This document shows positions 1-9,730 of a DNA stretch of 38,326 bases, piece after piece. Where the stretch lies: assembly GCA_020630015.1 (NCBI GenBank), contig JAHDCF010000019.1:1-38326 (forward strand), written 5' to 3'. The number at the start of each line of letters is the position of its first letter. Within the stretch, counting starts at the first letter, position 1. The notes below the pieces were generated by a model. The model was not told the origin of the DNA, did not search any database, and saw nothing but the letters and a program-made list of their open reading frames with translations. The position numbers were made by a program, and so were the translations under genes. The stretch comes from Planktomarina sp. Its GTDB lineage: Bacteria; Pseudomonadota; Alphaproteobacteria; Rhodobacterales; Rhodobacteraceae.

Positions 1-672
1 TATGGCCGCGGCGCTGATATCCTTCATGACTGCACCATCGCAGTGGATCCGGGGCAGATTGCCGTGATTGTGGGGCCCAATGGGGCAGGTAAATCCACGG
101 CGATGAAGGCCGTGTTTGGGATGTTGAACATCCATACGGGTTCTGTGCGTCTGGACGGCGAAGATATCACGCATCTGACACCCCAGGCCCGGGTGGCCAA
201 GGGCATGGCCTTTGTGCCGCAGACCAGCAACATCTTTACCTCCATGACCGTGGAGGAAAACTTGGAAATGGGGGCATTTCTGCGCCGTGACGACATCCAG
301 GGCACCATGGATCAGGTGTATGAGCTGTTCCCCATTTTGAAGGATAAACGTCGCCAAGCCGCGGGTGAATTATCCGGCGGGCAACGCCAACAAGTGGCCG
401 TGGGGCGCGCGTTGATGACACAGCCAAAGGTTTTGATGTTGGACGAACCCACAGCCGGCGTCAGCCCGATTGTGATGGACGAATTGTTTGATCGCATTAT
501 CGAAGTGGCGCGCACGGGCATTTCCATTCTGATGGTGGAACAAAACGCCCGTCAGGCCCTGAACATCGCCGACAAAGGGTACGTTCTGGTGCAAGGGCGC
601 AATCGATTTACTGACACGGGCGCGGCGTTGATGGCCGACCCTGAAGTTCGCAAAAGTTTTCTGGGGGGATGA
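1..672 (+). CDS. livF: Branched-chain amino-acid ABC transporter ATP-binding protein (LivF type), 5' end cut by window
   Basis: The reading frame is open from base 1, so the first residues lie outside the window. It shows a complete ABC ATPase core: Walker A GPNGAGKST, the Q-loop region FVPQTSNIF, signature LSGGQRQQ and Walker B VLMLDEPTAG followed by the LivF-typical GVSP. The C-terminal MVEQNARQAL segment is characteristic of the LivF subfamily. In this family a LivF/LivG pair powers uptake through LivH/LivM permeases, with a periplasmic binding protein choosing the substrate. The two permease genes follow in the same operon; livG and the binding protein are presumably upstream. The true substrate (amino acid, amide or urea) cannot be read from the ATPase. 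The stop overlaps the next start (ATGA at 669-672), indicating translational coupling. Confidence 0.93.
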   Translation, partial: YGRGADILHDCTIAVDPGQIAVIVGPNGAGKSTAMKAVFGMLNIHTGSVRLDGEDITHLTPQARVAKGMAFVPQTSNIFTSMTVEENLEMGAFLRRDDIQGTMDQVYELFPILKDKRRQAAGELSGGQRQQVAVGRALMTQPKVLMLDEPTAGVSPIVMDELFDRIIEVARTGISILMVEQNARQALNIADKGYVLVQGRNRFTDTGAALMADPEVRKSFLGG

Positions 673-1028
673 TCCGGGATATGAGTATTTTTGGACAAAG
701 AAGGCTGTGGTTGGCATTTATTTTTGGATTGGGCACGGGGCCAGCCCTTGCCCTGCAGTGCACATTCACCACCGAATGCTTTGAAACCGACAGCTGTCAG
801 GACACAGAGTTTTCTGTCAGTTTGGATTTTCCAAACCACACTTTCTCCACCGATTTTGGAGATTTGGACGTCGTTGCAATCAGCAAAACCCCATCCCTTC
901 TGACCGTCTTTGCCAATGGTGAAGGTGCGAATTACATGTTGACGGTTGCCGAAGCCGATGCGCGTTTTGCCACTCATATGACGGATGGTCCGATGATGGT
1001 CAGCTATCAAGGGACGTGCACAGAATGA
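669..1028 (+). CDS. Small secreted Cys-containing protein of unknown function inside the liv operon
   Basis: I do not recognise a family. The 119-residue product starts with a likely signal peptide: basic QRR at residues 10-12, a hydrophobic stretch around 13-28 and an ALA cleavage motif before LQC, so it should be exported. The mature part has four cysteines (about 31, 37, 43 and 117), compatible with disulfides in the periplasm. The start at 669 overlaps the livF stop (ATGA); a second ATG at 681 would also keep the signal peptide. Its stop overlaps the livH start (ATGA at 1025-1028). It is thus wedged between ATPase and permease genes with 4-base overlaps on both sides, so it is almost certainly co-translated with the transporter. 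An accessory periplasmic role is possible but unproven. Confidence 0.8.
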   Translation: MIRDMSIFGQRRLWLAFIFGLGTGPALALQCTFTTECFETDSCQDTEFSVSLDFPNHTFSTDFGDLDVVAISKTPSLLTVFANGEGANYMLTVAEADARFATHMTDGPMMVSYQGTCTE

Positions 1029-2038
1029 TCGATGTTTTGAATGCATTTGTGGTTCTGTCGAACTTCGTTTTGATCCCCGCCATCAGCTATGGCTGCCAAT
1101 TGGCCCTGGGCGCTTTGGGTGTAACTTTGATTTACGGCATCCTGCGGTTTTCCAACTTTGCCCATGGGGATACGATGGCCTTTGGGGCCATGGTCACCAT
1201 TTTGTTTACTTGGTTGTTTCAGGGTTGGGGCATCAACCTTGGCCCCCTTCCAACCGCTTTGTTGGCCCTGCCTTTTGGTATTGCCTTTACGGCCCTTTTG
1301 GTTTTGGCAACGGATCGCACGGTGTACCGGTTTTACCGAAAACAAAAGGCGGCACCCGTCATCCTTGTGATCGTATCCATGGGTGTGATGTTTATCATGA
1401 ACGGTTTGGTCCGTTTTATCATTGGCCCCAACGATCAACGCTTTGCCGATGGCGAACGGTTCATCATTTCCGTGCGTGAATTCAAAGCCCTGACCGGGTT
1501 GAAAGAAGGCTTGGCCATCAAAACATCCCAAGGCATTACCGTTATCACCGCGATCATCGCTGTGGCGCTTCTCTTCTATTTCTTGAACAAAACACGCACG
1601 GGCAAATCCATGCGTGCGTATTCAGATAACGAAGATCTGGCGCTTTTGTCCGGTATTAACCCCGAAAAAGTAGTTTTGGTCACGTGGTTGATCGTTGCCG
1701 CATTGGCAACCGTGGCAGGGGTTCTGTATGGCCTTGATAAATCGTTTAAGCCGTTCGTGTATTTGCAATTGTTGTTGCCAATCTTTGCGTCAGCTGTCGT
1801 TGGCGGCCTTGGCAATCCTTTGGGTGCGATTGCCGGTGGATTTGTCATCGCCTTTTCCGAAGTCCTGATCACATATCCCTTCAAAAAGGTTCTTAAATAC
1901 CTGTCACCAGAAGGATGGGCACCCGATGGGTTGGTACAAATCTTGTCGACCGATTACAAATTCGCCGTCAGCTTTTCCATCTTGCTGATCGTGTTGTTGT
2001 TTAAGCCCACAGGGTTGTTCAAAGGAAAATCGATATGA
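1025..2038 (+). CDS. livH: Branched-chain amino-acid ABC transporter permease (LivH type)
   Basis: This 337-residue, strongly hydrophobic protein has the LivH hallmarks: an N-terminal segment containing GILRFSNFAHGDTMAFGA, the cytoplasmic loop TRTGKSMRAYSDNEDLALLSGI that contacts the ATPases, and GGLGNPLGAIAGG near the C-terminus. It should have about eight membrane helices and pair with LivM in the inner membrane. A GTG three codons upstream at 1016 is possible, but ATG 1025 overlaps the preceding TGA exactly and is preferred. The stop overlaps the livM start (ATGA at 2035-2038). Family assignment is firm; substrate is not determinable. Confidence 0.93.
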   Translation: MIDVLNAFVVLSNFVLIPAISYGCQLALGALGVTLIYGILRFSNFAHGDTMAFGAMVTILFTWLFQGWGINLGPLPTALLALPFGIAFTALLVLATDRTVYRFYRKQKAAPVILVIVSMGVMFIMNGLVRFIIGPNDQRFADGERFIISVREFKALTGLKEGLAIKTSQGITVITAIIAVALLFYFLNKTRTGKSMRAYSDNEDLALLSGINPEKVVLVTWLIVAALATVAGVLYGLDKSFKPFVYLQLLLPIFASAVVGGLGNPLGAIAGGFVIAFSEVLITYPFKKVLKYLSPEGWAPDGLVQILSTDYKFAVSFSILLIVLLFKPTGLFKGKSI

Positions 2039-3393
2039 CGCTTCCTGTTCGCAATATCGTTCTTTTTGGTGTTGTTGCCCTTCTGTTTATTTTGGAAGGC
2101 AGTGTCAGCTGGGGCTTTTTTTCAGGCTCTTGGAACACATCGCTTGTGATTTTGAACATGGCTTTGATTTCCGCAATCATGGCCCTTGGCGTGAACTTGC
2201 AATGGGGATTTGCCGGTCTTTTTAACATTGGTGTGACGGGGTTCGTTGCCCTTGGCGGGTTGGCGGCGGTTCTGATCTCCATGCCCCCGGTGGGTGAGGC
2301 ATGGGCTGCAGGTGGCCTTCAGGTGTTGCTTGGCATCGCGCTTGGCGCCGCCACGGTGTTTGCTGCCGTGATGGTCTATGCAAAAATGAACCCCGGTCGC
2401 CGCCGGACCTTGGCTCTTATTTTCACATTGCTTGTGGGCTTTTTCTTGTTTCGCTGGGTTTTTGATGGCGGCGTTGCCTTGGTCGAAGCTGTTAATCCAG
2501 CAAATGCCGGTTACCTTGGCGGGCTGAACTTTGGGATGGACTCCTACAAAGAAGCGCCTTGGAAATACATGACTTTGATCGCTTGGCCCGTTGGCGGTTT
2601 GTTGGCGGCTGGTGCGGCTTGGTTGATTGGGAAAACAGCACTTGGATTGCGTTCAGATTACCTTGCCATCGCGACCTTGGGTATTGGTGAGATCATCATC
2701 TCAATCTTGAAAAACGAAGATTGGCTGAGCCGTGGGGTTAAAAACGTTATCGGCCTGCCCCGCCCCGTTCCCTATGAGATCGATTTGCAAGAAAGCCAAC
2801 CTTTCGTGGAACGTGCGGCGGGTTGGGGTCTTGATCCGGTTGAGGCTTCTACCTTGATCGTAAAGGCAGGCTATTCTTTGTTATTTGCCACCGTTTTGAT
2901 TGCGATACTGATTTTGGCGCAACTGGCTTTGGCCAGCCCATGGGGGCGGATGATGCGCGCCATTCGGGATAACGAAACTGCGGCTGAAGCCATGGGTAAA
3001 GACGTGACAGCCCGCCATCTTCAGATATTTGTACTTGGCTCTGCTATTTGTGGTGTGGCTGGTGCGATGATGATCACCCTCGACAGTCAACTTACCCCAA
3101 CGGCTTATCAACCCTTGCGATTCACCTTTCTGATTTGGGTGATGGTCATTGTTGGTGGATCAGGAAATAATTTCGGTGCTGTTCTGGGTGGGTTTTTGAT
3201 TTGGTATCTTTGGGTCCAAGTGGAGCCGATGGGACTGCAATTGATGACGTTGATCACGGCGGGCATGGCTGAAGACAGCGCGTTGAAATCACATCTCTTC
3301 GATTCAGTGGCGCATATGCGGCTGTTAACCATGGGCATTGTGTTGCTGCTTGTCCTGCGATTTGCACCGCGTGGCCTGATACCAGAGAAATGA
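2035..3393 (+). CDS. livM: Branched-chain amino-acid ABC transporter permease (LivM type), enlarged form
   Basis: The 452-residue membrane protein carries the LivM core: GLFNIGVTGFVALGG near the N-terminus, GLRSDYLAIATLGIGEII in the middle, the coupling loop RAIRDNETAAEAMGKDV and GGSGNNFGAVLGG near the end. It is longer than many LivM proteins. The extra length appears to be a hydrophobic segment with a basic NPGRRR loop after about residue 95, and a linker of roughly 50 residues between the ISILKNEDW and KAGYSLL segments. It is the last gene of the operon: about 100 bases separate it from typA, and only a weak G5/C5 hairpin lies between. It should form the channel with LivH. Confidence 0.92.
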   Translation: MTLPVRNIVLFGVVALLFILEGSVSWGFFSGSWNTSLVILNMALISAIMALGVNLQWGFAGLFNIGVTGFVALGGLAAVLISMPPVGEAWAAGGLQVLLGIALGAATVFAAVMVYAKMNPGRRRTLALIFTLLVGFFLFRWVFDGGVALVEAVNPANAGYLGGLNFGMDSYKEAPWKYMTLIAWPVGGLLAAGAAWLIGKTALGLRSDYLAIATLGIGEIIISILKNEDWLSRGVKNVIGLPRPVPYEIDLQESQPFVERAAGWGLDPVEASTLIVKAGYSLLFATVLIAILILAQLALASPWGRMMRAIRDNETAAEAMGKDVTARHLQIFVLGSAICGVAGAMMITLDSQLTPTAYQPLRFTFLIWVMVIVGGSGNNFGAVLGGFLIWYLWVQVEPMGLQLMTLITAGMAEDSALKSHLFDSVAHMRLLTMGIVLLLVLRFAPRGLIPEK

Positions 3394-3494
3394 TTGGCAA
3401 CCAAAAGCCGCTGATTTTCCAATAACATCAGGTTGGGGGTTTCCTTTCCCCCTTCCCCCCTATAGGTCCGCGCCAGAGCAGTTAGGGGCACCCA

Positions 3495-5315
3495 ATGGAC
3501 CTTCGAAACATCGCAATTATCGCACACGTTGATCACGGCAAAACCACACTTGTGGATGAACTGTTAAAGCAATCCGGTACGTTTCGCGAAAACCAAGCGA
3601 CAACCGAACGCGCGTTGGACAGCAACGACCTTGAACGCGAGCGTGGCATCACCATTCTTGCCAAGGCCACATCTGTGGAATGGAACGGCACGCGGATCAA
3701 CATTGTTGATACACCAGGCCACGCAGACTTTGGTGGCGAGGTTGAGCGGATCTTGTCGATGGTTGATGGTGTTGTTCTTCTGGTCGATGCCGCCGAAGGC
3801 CCAATGCCGCAAACCAAATTTGTAACCTCAAAAGCCCTCGCCCTTGGACTGAAACCGATTGTCGTTGTGAACAAAGTCGACAAGCCTGACGGCGAACCTG
3901 ATCGTGCTTTGGACGAATGCTTTGATCTGTTTGCGTCCCTTGATGCCGATGATGAACAACTCGACTTTCCTTCCCTTTATGCCTCGGGCCGCGCTGGCTG
4001 GGCGGATGAAACGCTTGAAGGTCCGCGCAAGGATCTGACGGCCTTGTTTGAATTGATCGTCAAACATGTTGAACCGCCAAAGCAAGCCGCTGAAACCAAC
4101 GAACCGTTTTCGATGCTGGCAACCACGCTGGGCGCTGATCCCTTTATCGGGCGCATTCTGACAGGTCGCGTGGAAACGGGTATTCTGAAACCGGGTGACA
4201 CCGTTAAGGCGCTCAGCCGTGATGGGCAAAAGCTGGAACAATTCCGCTGCACAAAGATCCTTGCCTTCCGCGGGTTGGAACAATCGGCCATCGACGAAGC
4301 CGTGGCCGGCGACATTGTTTCAATCGCTGGCATGTCAAAGGCCACCGTGGCTGACACCTTGTGCGCACCGGAGGTCGAAACAGCCATTCCATCGCTGCCA
4401 ATTGATCCCCCCACCATCAGCGTTACCTTTGGCATCAATGACAGCCCACTTGCCGGTCGTGACGGCAAAAAGGTACAATCGCGAGTGATCCGCAAGCGCC
4501 TGATGGAAGAAGCCGAAACCAACGTGGCGATCCGTGTGACCGACACACCGGGTGGCGAGGCATTTGATGTGGCCGGTCGTGGCGAATTGCAGATGGGCGT
4601 GTTGATCGAAAACATGCGCCGTGAAGGGTTCGAATTGTCGATCAGTCGCCCCCGCGTTTTGTTCAAAGACGTTGACGGGCAACAGATGGAACCCATCGAA
4701 GAAGTTACAATCGATGTGGATGATGAATATTCAGGTGCCGTAATTGAAAAAATCACCGGCGCGCGCAAAGGCGAACTGGCAGAAATGAAACAGACCGGTG
4801 CGGGCAAAACCCGCATCATCGCACATGTGCCGTCACGCGGCTTGATTGGGTATCAAGGTGAATTCCTTACAGATACGCGCGGCACTGGCATCTTGAACCG
4901 TGTTTTCCATGATTGGGCCCCGCACAAAGGCCCAATCCCGGGGCGTCGTGCCGGTGTTTTGATTTCGATGGAAAATGGCGTTTCAGTGGCCTATGCGATT
5001 TTCAACCTTGAAGATCGTGGCAAATTCTTCATCGGTGCGCAGGAAGAAGTTTATCAAGGCATGATCATCGGTGAACACAGCCGTGACAACGACCTGGAAG
5101 TGAACCCGCTTAAGGGCAAGAAGCTGACAAACGTTCGCGCCTCTGGCAGCGACGAAGCGGTGCGCCTGACCACACCGGTTCGAATGTCTCTGGAAGAGGC
5201 CATTGCCTATATCGACAATGATGAATTGGTTGAGGTTACACCAAACGCAATTCGTTTGCGTAAAGTGCATCTTGATCCGCACGAACGTAAACGTGCGGCA
5301 AGGGCTGCATCCTGA
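3495..5315 (+). CDS. typA: Ribosome-associated GTPase TypA/BipA
   Basis: This is a 606-residue translational GTPase of the EF-G superfamily. G1 is AHVDHGKTT (residues 10-18), the switch I region includes ERGITI, G3 is [11 protein letters not shown] and G4 is NKVDKPD. The domain II-like barrel follows, and the C-terminal part has the TypA-typical [19 protein letters not shown] and [20 protein letters not shown] segments. Length matches the usual 600-615 residues. TypA binds 70S ribosomes and supports 50S assembly and growth under stress, especially cold. The ATG at 3495 has an AGGGG ribosome-binding site about six bases upstream. It appears monocistronic. Confidence 0.97.
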   Translation: MDLRNIAIIAHVDHGKTTLVDELLKQSGTFRENQATTERALDSNDLERERGITILAKATSVEWNGTRINIVDTPGHADFGGEVERILSMVDGVVLLVDAAEGPMPQTKFVTSKALALGLKPIVVVNKVDKPDGEPDRALDECFDLFASLDADDEQLDFPSLYASGRAGWADETLEGPRKDLTALFELIVKHVEPPKQAAETNEPFSMLATTLGADPFIGRILTGRVETGILKPGDTVKALSRDGQKLEQFRCTKILAFRGLEQSAIDEAVAGDIVSIAGMSKATVADTLCAPEVETAIPSLPIDPPTISVTFGINDSPLAGRDGKKVQSRVIRKRLMEEAETNVAIRVTDTPGGEAFDVAGRGELQMGVLIENMRREGFELSISRPRVLFKDVDGQQMEPIEEVTIDVDDEYSGAVIEKITGARKGELAEMKQTGAGKTRIIAHVPSRGLIGYQGEFLTDTRGTGILNRVFHDWAPHKGPIPGRRAGVLISMENGVSVAYAIFNLEDRGKFFIGAQEEVYQGMIIGEHSRDNDLEVNPLKGKKLTNVRASGSDEAVRLTTPVRMSLEEAIAYIDNDELVEVTPNAIRLRKVHLDPHERKRAARAAS

Positions 5316-5326
5316 TAAATTGATCG

Positions 5327-5348
5327 GTGCCGGCGATTGGTCCGGCAC
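5327..5348. terminator. Hairpin between the convergent typA and DUF1330 genes
   Basis: GTGCCGG (5327-5333) pairs perfectly with CCGGCAC (5342-5348) across an 8-base loop. It lies in the 41-base gap between two convergent stops, where a bidirectional terminator is expected. Neither side has a clear U tract, so intrinsic termination is only moderately supported. Confidence 0.5.
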
Positions 5349-5356
5349 GATACGTA

Positions 5357-5656
5357 TCAGATCGGCGCGTCCAGTTCTTCCACGATCACCAAATCACGTG
5401 TGAAACCGCCTGCCCCTGCTTTTACGGCAGCTTGGTATTGATCTGAATTAAAGCAATCTTGCGCAGCCTGCAAAGATGGGAAACGTACGACCACATTTCT
5501 TGATCTGTCTTGGCCATCAAGTTGAACATATTTGCCACCGCGGGCCAAATACTCACCGCCAAAAGCCTTGATGGCTTTGACCGCCGGCCCGGCATAAGCC
5601 GCCATTTTTTCATCGTCCGTCACATCAACAAGTGCAATCCAAAGTGCGGTAGGCAT
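5357..5656 (-). CDS. DUF1330 family protein
   Basis: This 99-residue protein matches the DUF1330 family, a small dimeric ferredoxin-like (ABM-type) alpha/beta fold. Visible family features are the N-terminal beta strand LWIALVDVTD, the helix with YAGPAVKAIKAFGGEYLARGG, and the VVRFPSLQAAQDCFNSDQY segment. No enzymatic function is established for the family. It starts four bases after the alaS stop, so it is probably co-transcribed with alaS. Its stop faces the typA stop. Confidence 0.88.
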   Translation of the reverse strand: MPTALWIALVDVTDDEKMAAYAGPAVKAIKAFGGEYLARGGKYVQLDGQDRSRNVVVRFPSLQAAQDCFNSDQYQAAVKAGAGGFTRDLVIVEELDAPI

Positions 5657-5660
5657 CAGT

Positions 5661-8315
5661 TTATCCTTTCAAAATGGCCTTTGCGGCCTGAACGGCAGCG
5701 TCGGCGTTTTCAGCGGATTTGGCACCACCTTGGGCCATTTCAGGACGGCCGCCACCGCCTTTACCACCCAATGCTTCCACGGCGGCTTTGACCAAGTCAA
5801 CTGCAGATACAGTATCAGCTTTGTCAGCTGTAACACCGGCCGCAATTGCGGCTTTACCATCTGCGTCTGCGATCAAAAGCACGGCACCCGACCCCATATT
5901 GGCTTTGTGCTGATCAATCAGTGACGGAAGATCCTTGCCGGTCACACCAGACAGAACCTGCGCCATGAACTTCGTTCCACCGACTTCTTCCACCTCTGGG
6001 CCAGCACCAGAACCGCCAGACATGGCAAGTTCACGCCGCAGATTGGCAACCTCGGCTTGCAAGGCTTTGCGTTCCTCCAACAACTCCTGCGCGCGCGTCG
6101 ATACCTCGCCCTTTTGCACTTTCAATGTAAGGGCTGCATCTGCAAGCGCCTGATCCTGATTTTGCAAATATTCAAAGGCTGCAGCGCCGGTCAGGGCTTC
6201 AATTCGGCGCACACCGGCAGAGGAAGCTGAATCGCCAAGTGTTACAAAAACACCAATATCACCAGTTTGAGTCACGTGGGTACCGCCGCACAATTCAAGA
6301 GAATAGGTATCACCACCACTTCCCTTACCAGACCCAGATTGGTGCCCCATGGAAACCACGCGCACTTCTTCGCCGTATTTTTCCCCAAACAAGGCTTGTG
6401 CCCCCATGGCGCGCGCGTCGTCTGGCGTCATAATCCGAGTTTCGACCGCGCCGTTTTGACGGATATAGTCGTTCACTTCCGCTTCCACTTTCTTCAACTC
6501 GTCAAGTGTGAGGGCATTGTTATGACTGAAATCAAATCTAAGACGATCAGGTGCGTTCAGCGATCCACGCTGCGCCACATGTTCGCCCAATGCACCACGC
6601 AACGCTTCGTGCAACAGGTGCGTTGCCGAATGGTTGGCACGGATTTGACTGCGACGTTGGTGATTCACTGTCAGTTCAGCGCCCTGGCCCGGTTCAATCG
6701 TGCCTTCCGTCACATCGCCAAAGTGAATGCAAACATCAGCTGTTTTTTGTGTGTTGGTGATCGAAACAGATCCGGTATCAGTTTTCAAAACACCGGTGTC
6801 CCCCACCTGACCACCGCTTTCGGCGTAAAATGGTGTTTGGTTCAAGGCGATTTGTACTTTGGCCCCCTTGTTGGCACTTTCGACTTTGGCACCGTCAGTC
6901 ACAATCGCCTGTATCTGACCCTCTGACGTTTCGGTATCATAGCCCAAGAAATCGGTGGCGCCATGTTGATCAGCCACATCAAACCAGACGGCGGCATCCG
7001 CCATTTCACCGGTACCGGACCAAGCCGCGCGGGCTTTGGCTTTTTGGTCTTCCATGGCGGCGTCAAAGCCTTCGGTGTCAACCTCTAAGCCCTTTTCACG
7101 CAAGGCATCCTGGGTCAGGTCCAGCGGAAAACCGTATGTGTCATAAAGTTTAAAGGCCGTGGCACCGTCCAAGGCACCGCCTTCTTCAAGTGAAGCGACT
7201 TCATCATCAAGCAGCTTTAGACCTCGATCAAGTGTGGTTCGAAAACGGGTTTCTTCGGCACGCAACGTCTCCTCTATCAAAGGTTGGGCCTGCACAAGTT
7301 CTGGATAAGCAACCCCCATTTGGTTGACCAAAGCAGGCACCAAACGGTGCATGACAGGGTCTTGCGCGCCCAAAAGGTGGGCATGGCGCATCGCGCGGCG
7401 CATGATACGGCGCAATACATAACCGCGCCCATCCTTAGAAGGCATCACCCCATCAGCGATCAAGAATGATGTGGATCGCAAGTGATCCGCGATCACTCGG
7501 TGATGCACGTTTTGATCCCCATAAGGATCAACAGAGGTGGCATCTGCCGATGCCTCGATCAAAGTTTTGAACAAATCCGTATCATAGTTGTCGTGGCTGC
7601 CCTGCAAAAGCGCCGCAATACGTTCCAGCCCCATACCAGTATCGATCGACTGCATGTCCAGTTCGCGCATGGTGCCGTCTTCGAACTGTTCGTTTTGCAT
7701 GAAAACGATGTTCCAAATTTCGATGAAGCGATCGCCGTCTTCCTCTGGCGAACCCGGAGGGCCGCCCCAGATGTGATCGCCATGATCATAGAAAATCTCT
7801 GTACACGGGCCACAGGGGCCTGTTGGGCCCATACGCCAAAAGTTGTCATCGGTGGCAATACGAATAATCCGATCCTCAGGAACGCCGACTTTTTTCCAGA
7901 TATTCGCAGCAGCATCATCAGTGTGATATACAGTTACATACAACTTTTCCTTTGGGATCCCGAACTCACCCGTGATCAGGTTCCACGCAAAGGGGATCGC
8001 TTCTTCTTTGAAGTAATCACCGAAGCTGAAATTCCCCAACATTTCAAAAAACGTATGGTGGCGCGCCGTATAGCCCACGTTATCAAGATCGTTGTGTTTA
8101 CCACCTGCACGCACGCATTTTTGCGCCGTGGTTGCACGCTTGTAATCGCGTGATTCCAGCCCGGTAAACAGGTTTTTAAACTGAACCATGCCCGAGTTCG
8201 CAAACATAAGTGTGGGATCGTTCCGAGGCACCAAAGGGCTTGAGGCCACAATTTCGTGACCCTGTTTTGAAAAGTAGTTCAGAAATGTCGACCGAATATC
8301 GTTCAGCGTTGGCAT
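5661..8315 (-). CDS. alaS: Alanyl-tRNA synthetase
   Basis: The 884-residue class II synthetase charges tRNA-Ala in the cytoplasm. The N-terminal catalytic core begins with the family-typical [17 protein letters not shown] and contains [13 protein letters not shown] (motif 1 region), the motif 2 region around [19 protein letters not shown] and GMGLERIA (motif 3). The editing domain has the zinc-type [12 protein letters not shown] (HxxxH) and CGGTHV (CxxxH) motifs. The C-terminal oligomerisation/C-Ala domain ends in a Gly-rich stretch. Length fits the usual 870-890. The ATG at 8315 lies about 65 bases past the recA terminator, so alaS needs its own promoter, with DUF1330 downstream as a likely operon partner. 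Confidence 0.98.
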   Translation of the reverse strand: MPTLNDIRSTFLNYFSKQGHEIVASSPLVPRNDPTLMFANSGMVQFKNLFTGLESRDYKRATTAQKCVRAGGKHNDLDNVGYTARHHTFFEMLGNFSFGDYFKEEAIPFAWNLITGEFGIPKEKLYVTVYHTDDAAANIWKKVGVPEDRIIRIATDDNFWRMGPTGPCGPCTEIFYDHGDHIWGGPPGSPEEDGDRFIEIWNIVFMQNEQFEDGTMRELDMQSIDTGMGLERIAALLQGSHDNYDTDLFKTLIEASADATSVDPYGDQNVHHRVIADHLRSTSFLIADGVMPSKDGRGYVLRRIMRRAMRHAHLLGAQDPVMHRLVPALVNQMGVAYPELVQAQPLIEETLRAEETRFRTTLDRGLKLLDDEVASLEEGGALDGATAFKLYDTYGFPLDLTQDALREKGLEVDTEGFDAAMEDQKAKARAAWSGTGEMADAAVWFDVADQHGATDFLGYDTETSEGQIQAIVTDGAKVESANKGAKVQIALNQTPFYAESGGQVGDTGVLKTDTGSVSITNTQKTADVCIHFGDVTEGTIEPGQGAELTVNHQRRSQIRANHSATHLLHEALRGALGEHVAQRGSLNAPDRLRFDFSHNNALTLDELKKVEAEVNDYIRQNGAVETRIMTPDDARAMGAQALFGEKYGEEVRVVSMGHQSGSGKGSGGDTYSLELCGGTHVTQTGDIGVFVTLGDSASSAGVRRIEALTGAAAFEYLQNQDQALADAALTLKVQKGEVSTRAQELLEERKALQAEVANLRRELAMSGGSGAGPEVEEVGGTKFMAQVLSGVTGKDLPSLIDQHKANMGSGAVLLIADADGKAAIAAGVTADKADTVSAVDLVKAAVEALGGKGGGGRPEMAQGGAKSAENADAAVQAAKAILKG

Positions 8316-8383
8316 GAGTCACTCTTAGGTTTTTTGCACATTTTCCATGGAGATACCCGCAGCCCAACCAAGTGTCCACGCAT

Positions 8384-8411
8384 AAGAAAACGCCCCGGAA
8401 AATCCGAGGCG
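8384..8411 (-). terminator. Rho-independent terminator of recA
   Basis: Read on the minus strand, CGCCTCGG pairs with CCGGGGCG (one G-U pair, loop of 5) at 8411-8391 and is followed directly by TTTTCTT. It lies 26 bases beyond the recA stop and before alaS, separating the two transcription units. Confidence 0.85.
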
Positions 8412-8436
8412 CGTTCATAAAGTTTTTTCGTTTTTT

Positions 8437-9528
8437 TTACAGATCTACGACCGTGTCGTCGTCATCTGTTTCTGCTGCTTTCGCTTCGGCGGCAGGCATA
8501 TCGAAATCCAAACCATGGGCGGCTCGAATTTTATCTTCGATTTCGTAGGCCACTGATGTGTTTTCTTTCAAAAATGTTTTGGCATTTTCACGCCCCTGCC
8601 CGATGCGTTCATCACCATAGGAATACCATGATCCAGATTTTTCTACGATGCCCGCTTTCACACCCAGATCAAGCAGTTCCCCCATTTTGGAAATACCTTC
8701 GCCATACATGATGTCGAACTCAACCTGTTTGAACGGCGGTGCAACTTTGTTTTTCACTACCTTCACACGGGTGGCATTACCCACAACTTCGTCGCGATCT
8801 TTCAACGCGCCGATGCGGCGAATATCCAAACGGACAGAAGAATAGAATTTCAAAGCATTTCCACCGGTGGTGGTTTCGGGTGAACCGAACATCACACCAA
8901 TTTTCATCCGAATTTGGTTGATGAAAATAACCATACAATTGGATTTACTGATCGAACCGGTCAATTTGCGCATGGCTTGGCTCATCAAACGGGCCTGACT
9001 GCCCATTTGCATATCCCCCATGTCCCCTTCCAACTCGGATTTCGGGGTCAATGCGGCAACAGAGTCCACGACCACAAGACTGACGGCACCAGAACGCACC
9101 AAAGTATCCGTGATTTCCAGTGCTTGTTCCCCAGTATCAGGTTGGGAAATCAACAATTCGTCCAAATCAACGCCCAGCTTTTTGGCGTATTGCGGATCAA
9201 GCGCATGCTCTGCATCAACAAAGGCACAAACGCCGCCTTTTTTCTGCTCCTCTGCAACACAATGAAGAGTCAGCGTGGTTTTCCCAGACGATTCTGGGCC
9301 AAAGATTTCGATAATCCGACCTTTGGGCAAACCACCGATCCCCAACGCAATATCAAGGCCAAGTGATCCTGTTGACGTGGCTTCAATCTCTTGCACGGCG
9401 TTGGCATCACCCAACTTCATGACAGAGCCTTTGCCAAATTGACGTTCGATTTGGGCCAACGCACTGTCGAGCGCCTTTTGCCGGTCACCTGATTTTGGTT
9501 TCATTTGTAAAAGATCTGCCGTTGCCAT
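8437..9528 (-). CDS. recA: Recombinase RecA
   Basis: The 363-residue protein is a full-length RecA. Walker A is GPESSGKTT (77-85), followed by the catalytic-glutamate segment [12 protein letters not shown], Walker [11 protein letters not shown], loop L1/L2 sequences including [15 protein letters not shown] and [21 protein letters not shown], and an acidic C-terminal tail ending in DDDDTVVDL. It forms filaments on single-stranded DNA for homologous recombination and triggers LexA self-cleavage. The ATG is preceded by a strong AAGGAGG. The upstream region holds a SOS box and a long leader stem-loop, annotated separately. Confidence 0.99.
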   Translation of the reverse strand: MATADLLQMKPKSGDRQKALDSALAQIERQFGKGSVMKLGDANAVQEIEATSTGSLGLDIALGIGGLPKGRIIEIFGPESSGKTTLTLHCVAEEQKKGGVCAFVDAEHALDPQYAKKLGVDLDELLISQPDTGEQALEITDTLVRSGAVSLVVVDSVAALTPKSELEGDMGDMQMGSQARLMSQAMRKLTGSISKSNCMVIFINQIRMKIGVMFGSPETTTGGNALKFYSSVRLDIRRIGALKDRDEVVGNATRVKVVKNKVAPPFKQVEFDIMYGEGISKMGELLDLGVKAGIVEKSGSWYSYGDERIGQGRENAKTFLKENTSVAYEIEDKIRAAHGLDFDMPAAEAKAAETDDDDTVVDL

Positions 9529-9553
9529 TGATTTGGCCTCCTTATGTCATGCC

Positions 9554-9591
9554 TTGCTGAGATTCGATAGCCTTGGCTGTCTGCTCAGCAA
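9554..9591 (-). promoter_or_regulatory. Stem-loop in the recA 5' leader
   Basis: TTGCTGAG (9554-9561) and CTCAGCAA (9584-9591) form a perfect 8-bp outer stem. Inside it, GATAGC (9566-9571) and GCTGTC (9576-9581) form a second stem with one G-U pair and a 4-base loop. The structure lies between the SOS box and the ribosome-binding site, so it would sit in the recA mRNA leader. No U tract follows in the direction of transcription, so it is not an obvious terminator. Confidence 0.6.
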
Positions 9592-9598
9592 ATTATTT

Positions 9599-9613
9599 GT
9601 TCTCTTATTGTTC
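9599..9613 (-). promoter_or_regulatory. SOS box (LexA operator) of recA
   Basis: The sequence is GTTC-N7-GTTC (9599-9602 and 9610-9613), exactly the alphaproteobacterial LexA box described for Rhodobacter and rhizobial recA. It sits about 70-85 bases upstream of the recA ATG and just downstream of the predicted transcription start, where a repressor would block transcription. Confidence 0.88.
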
Positions 9614-9621
9614 TTATTTGC

Positions 9622-9650
9622 CTTATGAGACCAAAAAGAGAACATTTCAA
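9622..9650 (-). promoter_or_regulatory. Predicted sigma-70 promoter of recA
   Basis: On the minus strand, TTGAAA (9650-9645) and CATAAG (9627-9622) are separated by exactly 17 bases. The transcription start would be near 9615, putting the SOS box at about +2 to +16. The -10 element matches consensus at only four of six bases. Confidence 0.5.
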
Positions 9651-9730
9651 TAAAATTTTTCACATCTTCATCTTTTTCGCAGAAGGTTTAAAAAGATGTT
9701 TACAACCATGCATGAGGGTGGATCGCAGCA

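Noticed and set aside
3435-3452. G5/C5 hairpin after livM as a terminator
   Set aside because: Only five pairs with no U tract; too weak to annotate.
3977-4819. 280-residue open frame antisense to typA
   Set aside because: It is a mirror of the highly conserved typA coding sequence, with no ribosome-binding site or recognisable domains.
6267-6926. 219-residue open frame antisense to alaS
   Set aside because: Shadow of alaS; composition and lack of start signals give no support.
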